Source: Bugula neritina | Lineage: Eukaryota; Bryozoa; Gymnolaemata; Cheilostomatida; Bugulidae | Direction of reading: 5' to 3' | Length of the DNA stretch: 23,000 bases | Assembly (NCBI GenBank): GCA_964035545.1 | Contig: OZ037768.1 | Location: 10,161,241-10,184,240, forward strand | Translations under genes and position numbers: made by a program | The notes under the pieces: model-generated | What the model was told of the DNA's origin: nothing | The model's input: the letters and a program-made list of their open reading frames with translations, nothing else | The model's database searches: none | Part shown: positions 20,501 through 23,000 of the stretch, in pieces | Layout: each line of letters starts with the position of its first letter | How positions within the stretch are numbered: position 1 is the stretch's first letter

Positions 20501-22774
20501 GAAGATCCTTCCTGGCTTGGTTGGTATTTATGTACTACTGTCTTTAGACTTCAATTTGCCATTTAGTTAAAGTTAGTATGCTTTTGCATTTCGAGGCCAC
20601 AAATACTGAAAAGCAAGCTTCTTTTGCAATGTCAGTTGTAAAATATTATAGCTTTTACCTCTAGAGTCTTAGCAATGTAGTGTAGATATCAAAGTTGATC
20701 GAGAAGACAACTTTAAAGATATTTGCACTATTCCCTTGAATGTTCCTATCAATAGTTCTATGTAGCAACAGCAGATTTAGAGCAGCTTTTAAAGCGCTGA
20801 GAAAAATTTTCAAAAACTTTTTTTTGTAAACATTTTTATTTATTGGCAACGCAGCATGTAACTGAATCTGCTGTTGGTGCATAGTTTATAGTAAAACCTT
20901 AGCTTCAGCTCATTGCACCCAAAATATGCTGTTGTGATGCTTATAACCTGCCAACCCTATGCTTTTATTTATTTCCTGTCCCTCATGCTACAAATCCTGC
21001 CATTCCCATAGAAATGGAGTCCAACCAAGTTACAGTAAATCTCGTCTCTTCAAAAGAATATATTCCAATTTGGACAATAACTAGTCAAATATTGGAAGGA
21101 GTGTTAGAGGAAGTTATGAAACGAATTGCTAAGAAAAAACCTCCACCAAAGAAAGTAAAAATTGAAGTAATTAAGAAACCAGCTAGTAAAATAATAGAAG
21201 AAGGTATAATGATTTTCTTTATTTGAACTAGATTTTGCTTTTTAGTTTACATCCCTGCATGGCATAATATAGTTACCAATTAATACCAATGCTGTGTTAG
21301 CTGCTTAAATAGTTAAAACTTTGTGATATTATGACATCATTTGCCACAAATTTGCTTTGCTTGCTGCAATCTTTCCGTAAACCCATAGGCTTTGTGTTAA
21401 AATCCAAAAATGTTTAGTGACCGTTTACAAAAGTTTTTTAAAATGTGAGTACATCAAATATATTTTATAATTATATATAAATACATTTTATCTCTAAATG
21501 CTGACTGTATGTGTCTATAGAGAATATAAAAACACCCTCTCCTGAACCTACCACACCACCAAACCAAACACCACCTTTACCACCGCCAAACCAGGCACCA
21601 CCCTTATCACCGCAACCATTGCCGCTCTTATTACCACCAACCCTACCCCCACCTAAAGAGTCAGTCATAGCTTCACTTCCATCATCTGAAAAAGATAAGA
21701 TAGATGTTCCTGCATTCTCTAAAGTGCCTATGGAGTTACCACCACTACCAGCCTTACCACCAATACAGCAGGGTAAGAACACCTTCCTATTAATCTATAC
21801 TGAAGATGCTAATATAATAACTCATTGCCAAATGTGGTACACTAGCAGCAATATTTAGAACACGGGCTTTTGAAATTTCCTTATGTTTGCTGCTCCTACC
21901 TAAAATGTTTATCTGTGAATTTGAATCGCTGTAAGCCAACACCACTGTACTTGAAAGTTTGTCATTTATAAGTGTAACTGCATATAAAAGGAAAGCAAAT
22001 CATTCGTAGGCTTGAAATTGTATATTTATTTACACCGTGGCATTGTCGCTCTACTTGATGTGCAGTGAATAAATACACTTTTAGATACAATTCGCTTCTC
22101 CTACATTACTTTCTAAAACGAATAATTCTTTAAAAAATAGACTTATAAGTAACTGCCTCTTGTAAAAAAACATTTGATGAATCTGAATGAGGCTTTCATA
22201 CTTATTCATTATGCCACTCTGTATTAATGCTAATTTTTTAGTCCACATAAATTTTAAAAAATTAAAGTTTTTAGCCAACATTCTGCCAATATTTAGTCCA
22301 TTTCAAGTTTTAGTTGCTATGGTTTTGCAAGCAAACTTCAAATGTATTGTAGTTATTGTAATATTTTATTTCTCTAATCATTAGGAAATATCAGGTTATC
22401 ACTCATAGTAACTGCTTAAAGTTTCAAATTTTTAATATTAATGGTAATTTCTTATACCTTTGGATAATTTTATGTAGTCGTAAAAGTGAGGTGCCCATAA
22501 CTACAGTTTATTAGGTATGTTGTATCTGTTATTGCAGCTTCTTTAGAGACAAGTTCAGAAGCCCCTCAGACTAAACCTCCAATGTTTGGGATTTCTTTGG
22601 CTTCTTTAGAAAAGGTAAGTCCTATAGGCAAGTGAAGGCAAAGAGGAAACTCGCTAGTAATACTTCATTATAATATATAAATGGAAAATGTGCTTTCTTT
22701 CTTTAAATCTATGCATGAACTTAAGTTTTAAAGTTCAAATTAACTTTTTACAGACTTCCAAAAGAGTGGGAAAG
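11510..22774 (+). CDS. Large, mostly disordered, acidic and proline-rich protein of unknown family, 17 exons, 3' end uncertain
   Basis: Coding exons: 11510-11905, 12025-12053, 12437-12557, 12921-13072, 15129-15340, 15984-16139, 16223-16365, 17456-17545, 17729-18106, 19518-19604, 19756-19847, 20029-20069, 20355-20519, 21012-21203, 21521-21772, 22538-22614 and 22754-22774. All borders are GT-AG and every phase agrees, giving 868 codons. The start is MSQTHTVYMKLK, with G at -3. Residues 50-110 (LPPLRLQTPRGGELEIDSIF onward) and exons 3-5 (for example PRTLLQNWCFGCRLKLG, residues 206-222) look ordered and most conserved in style. Residues 434-559 (exon 9) are Asp/Glu/Ser/Gly-rich. Exon 14 has ELRWIIKPLE-like order just before it and a Lys-rich KKKPPPKKVKIEV. 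Exon 15 (about 752-835) is a polyproline region that could bind SH3, WW or profilin-type partners. No known domain, signal peptide or membrane segment is recognised. Confidence 0.8.
13073..15128 (+). other. Long intron 4 of the proline-rich gene
   Basis: At 2056 bp this is the largest intron in the window, with donor GTAAGT after TAC GA and acceptor TTTTGTAATTTCAG. It contains one candidate in-phase exon (13412-13477). Otherwise it is AT-rich sequence with scattered TTGATCAA palindromes near 14768-14800 and no recognised element. Confidence 0.7.
13412..13477 (+). other. Candidate in-phase 66-nt exon inside intron 4
   Basis: This segment lies between a pyrimidine-rich acceptor (TTTATTTACTTGTTAG) and a GTAAGG donor. 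It is clearly less AT-rich than the intron around it. It is 22 codons long and its phase fits both neighbours: it would replace the codon at the exon 4/5 joint and add IYLCQNEHCPYSCWQSLPLT in frame. It is Cys-rich (Cys-x4-Cys-x3-Cys). It may be constitutive or alternative, and it is left out of the assembled codon count. Confidence 0.45.
16366..17455 (+). other. Intron 7 of the proline-rich gene
   Basis: This 1090-bp intron has donor GTAACT and acceptor TTTGTTTTAG. It holds a CCCCAA-TTTTT-TTGGGG hairpin at 16425-16441 and a 12-bp perfect inverted repeat at 17266-17307. An exon-like acceptor near 17000 leads quickly to a stop and is not used. Confidence 0.65.
17266..17307. repeat. Perfect 12-bp inverted repeat, hairpin-forming
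   Basis: TTGGACTTTTTA (17266-17277) pairs with TAAAAAGTCCAA (17296-17307). The 18-base loop contains two CTAG copies that can extend the stem. It is intronic in the proline-rich gene. It could be a foldback element remnant or a small RNA hairpin; the short stem makes a miRNA precursor uncertain. Confidence 0.55.
18107..19517 (+). other. Intron 9 of the proline-rich gene
   Basis: This 1411-bp intron has donor GTTAGG and acceptor CTTATGTTGTAG. It is AT-rich, with small local repeats only (ACACATGCCAAGCACATGCC near 18734; GCAATATTTT copies near 18838-18885). No coding segment in a compatible phase is seen. Confidence 0.6.
21521..21772 (+). other. Polyproline exon of the proline-rich gene
   Basis: Exon 15 encodes many PPxP, PPLPPP and LPPP motifs in about 45 residues (for example TPPLPPPNQAPPLSPQPLPL), then a less biased segment (KDKIDVPAFSKVPMELPPLP). 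The DNA is CCA/CCT/CCN repetitive and locally CA-rich against the AT-rich background, so length variation between individuals is plausible. Confidence 0.8.
22754..22774 (+). other. 21-nt microexon
   Basis: TSKRVGK is encoded between a strong acceptor (CTTTTTACAG) and a GTATTA donor, phase 0 on both sides, so it can be included or skipped without shifting frame. Being so short, it rests on splice signals only. Confidence 0.45.
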
Positions 22775-22971
22775 GTATTACATACATTTATGTGAACAAT
22801 ATCTGGTTGTATTAACTAGTTATTGTTTACACACTGTTTGTTGTGTGGTTCACTCTATCTCAAGCACAAGAGTCTGTAAACACATTTCTCTGCATACCTT
22901 CTATTTTATTCTGCTCTAACGTGGTGCCATTTTTGTTGATAAAAATTTTTTTTTGTTTCATTATTCAACAG

Positions 22972-22977
22972 GTATAA
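22972..22977 (+). other. Possible terminal codons of the proline-rich gene
   Basis: A good acceptor (TTTCATTATTCAACAG) ends at 22971 and is followed in phase 0 by GTA TAA, which would end the protein after one more Val (869 residues). Alternatively this acceptor is unused and the next exon lies beyond the right edge. Confidence 0.3.
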
Positions 22978-23000
22978 GTTGAGTTTTGAACAGCAAAGTA

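Noticed and set aside
21471-21782. Minus-strand Gly-rich frame
   Set aside because: Antisense shadow of the polyproline exon, which has a proper splice context on the plus strand.

Overview
This window comes from an AT-rich eukaryotic nuclear genome. Three intron-bearing protein genes can be followed through canonical GT-AG junctions with matching reading phases. The style (AT-rich introns from about 100 bp to about 2 kb, a mitochondrial carnitine carrier, a tRNA-derived SINE, a MITE-like element) suggests an invertebrate animal. The lineage cannot be fixed from sequence alone.

Layout: (1) 1-2501, minus strand: the 5' two-thirds of a mitochondrial carnitine/acylcarnitine carrier (SLC25A20 family), with five full exons and the first bases of a sixth; the rest lies beyond the left edge. 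(2) 2502-7900: about 5.4 kb between divergent genes. It holds a degenerate hexanucleotide-like simple-sequence block (about 2925-3785), an AT-rich stretch, a MITE-like element whose arms are tandem 16-bp units in inverted orientation (about 4718-5165), a small nested inverted repeat (6842-6935) and candidate untranslated leader exons. (3) 7903-10931, plus strand: a complete six-exon gene for a 423-residue protein with a myristoylation/palmitoylation-type N-terminus (MGQKLSC) and a beta-propeller-like body. Its introns carry a long (TA)n tract with a 109-bp duplication, a possible poison exon, and a SINE with perfect A and B boxes. A poly(A) signal follows at 11080. (4) 11510 to the right edge, plus strand: a large gene with at least 17 coding exons (868 codons assembled), mostly predicted disordered, with an acidic Ser/Asp-rich exon, a Lys-rich segment and a polyproline exon. 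I do not recognise its family.

The carrier is the only gene with a firm function: carnitine-dependent import of acyl groups into the mitochondrial matrix. The two plus-strand genes lie in tandem, about 580 bp apart from stop to start. Phase analysis argues they are separate genes rather than one. No functional link between the three is evident. The most interesting material is the pair of unrecognised plus-strand proteins, the MITE-like element with internal 16-bp repeats, and the splicing oddities (poison exon, hidden in-phase exon, 21-nt microexon).
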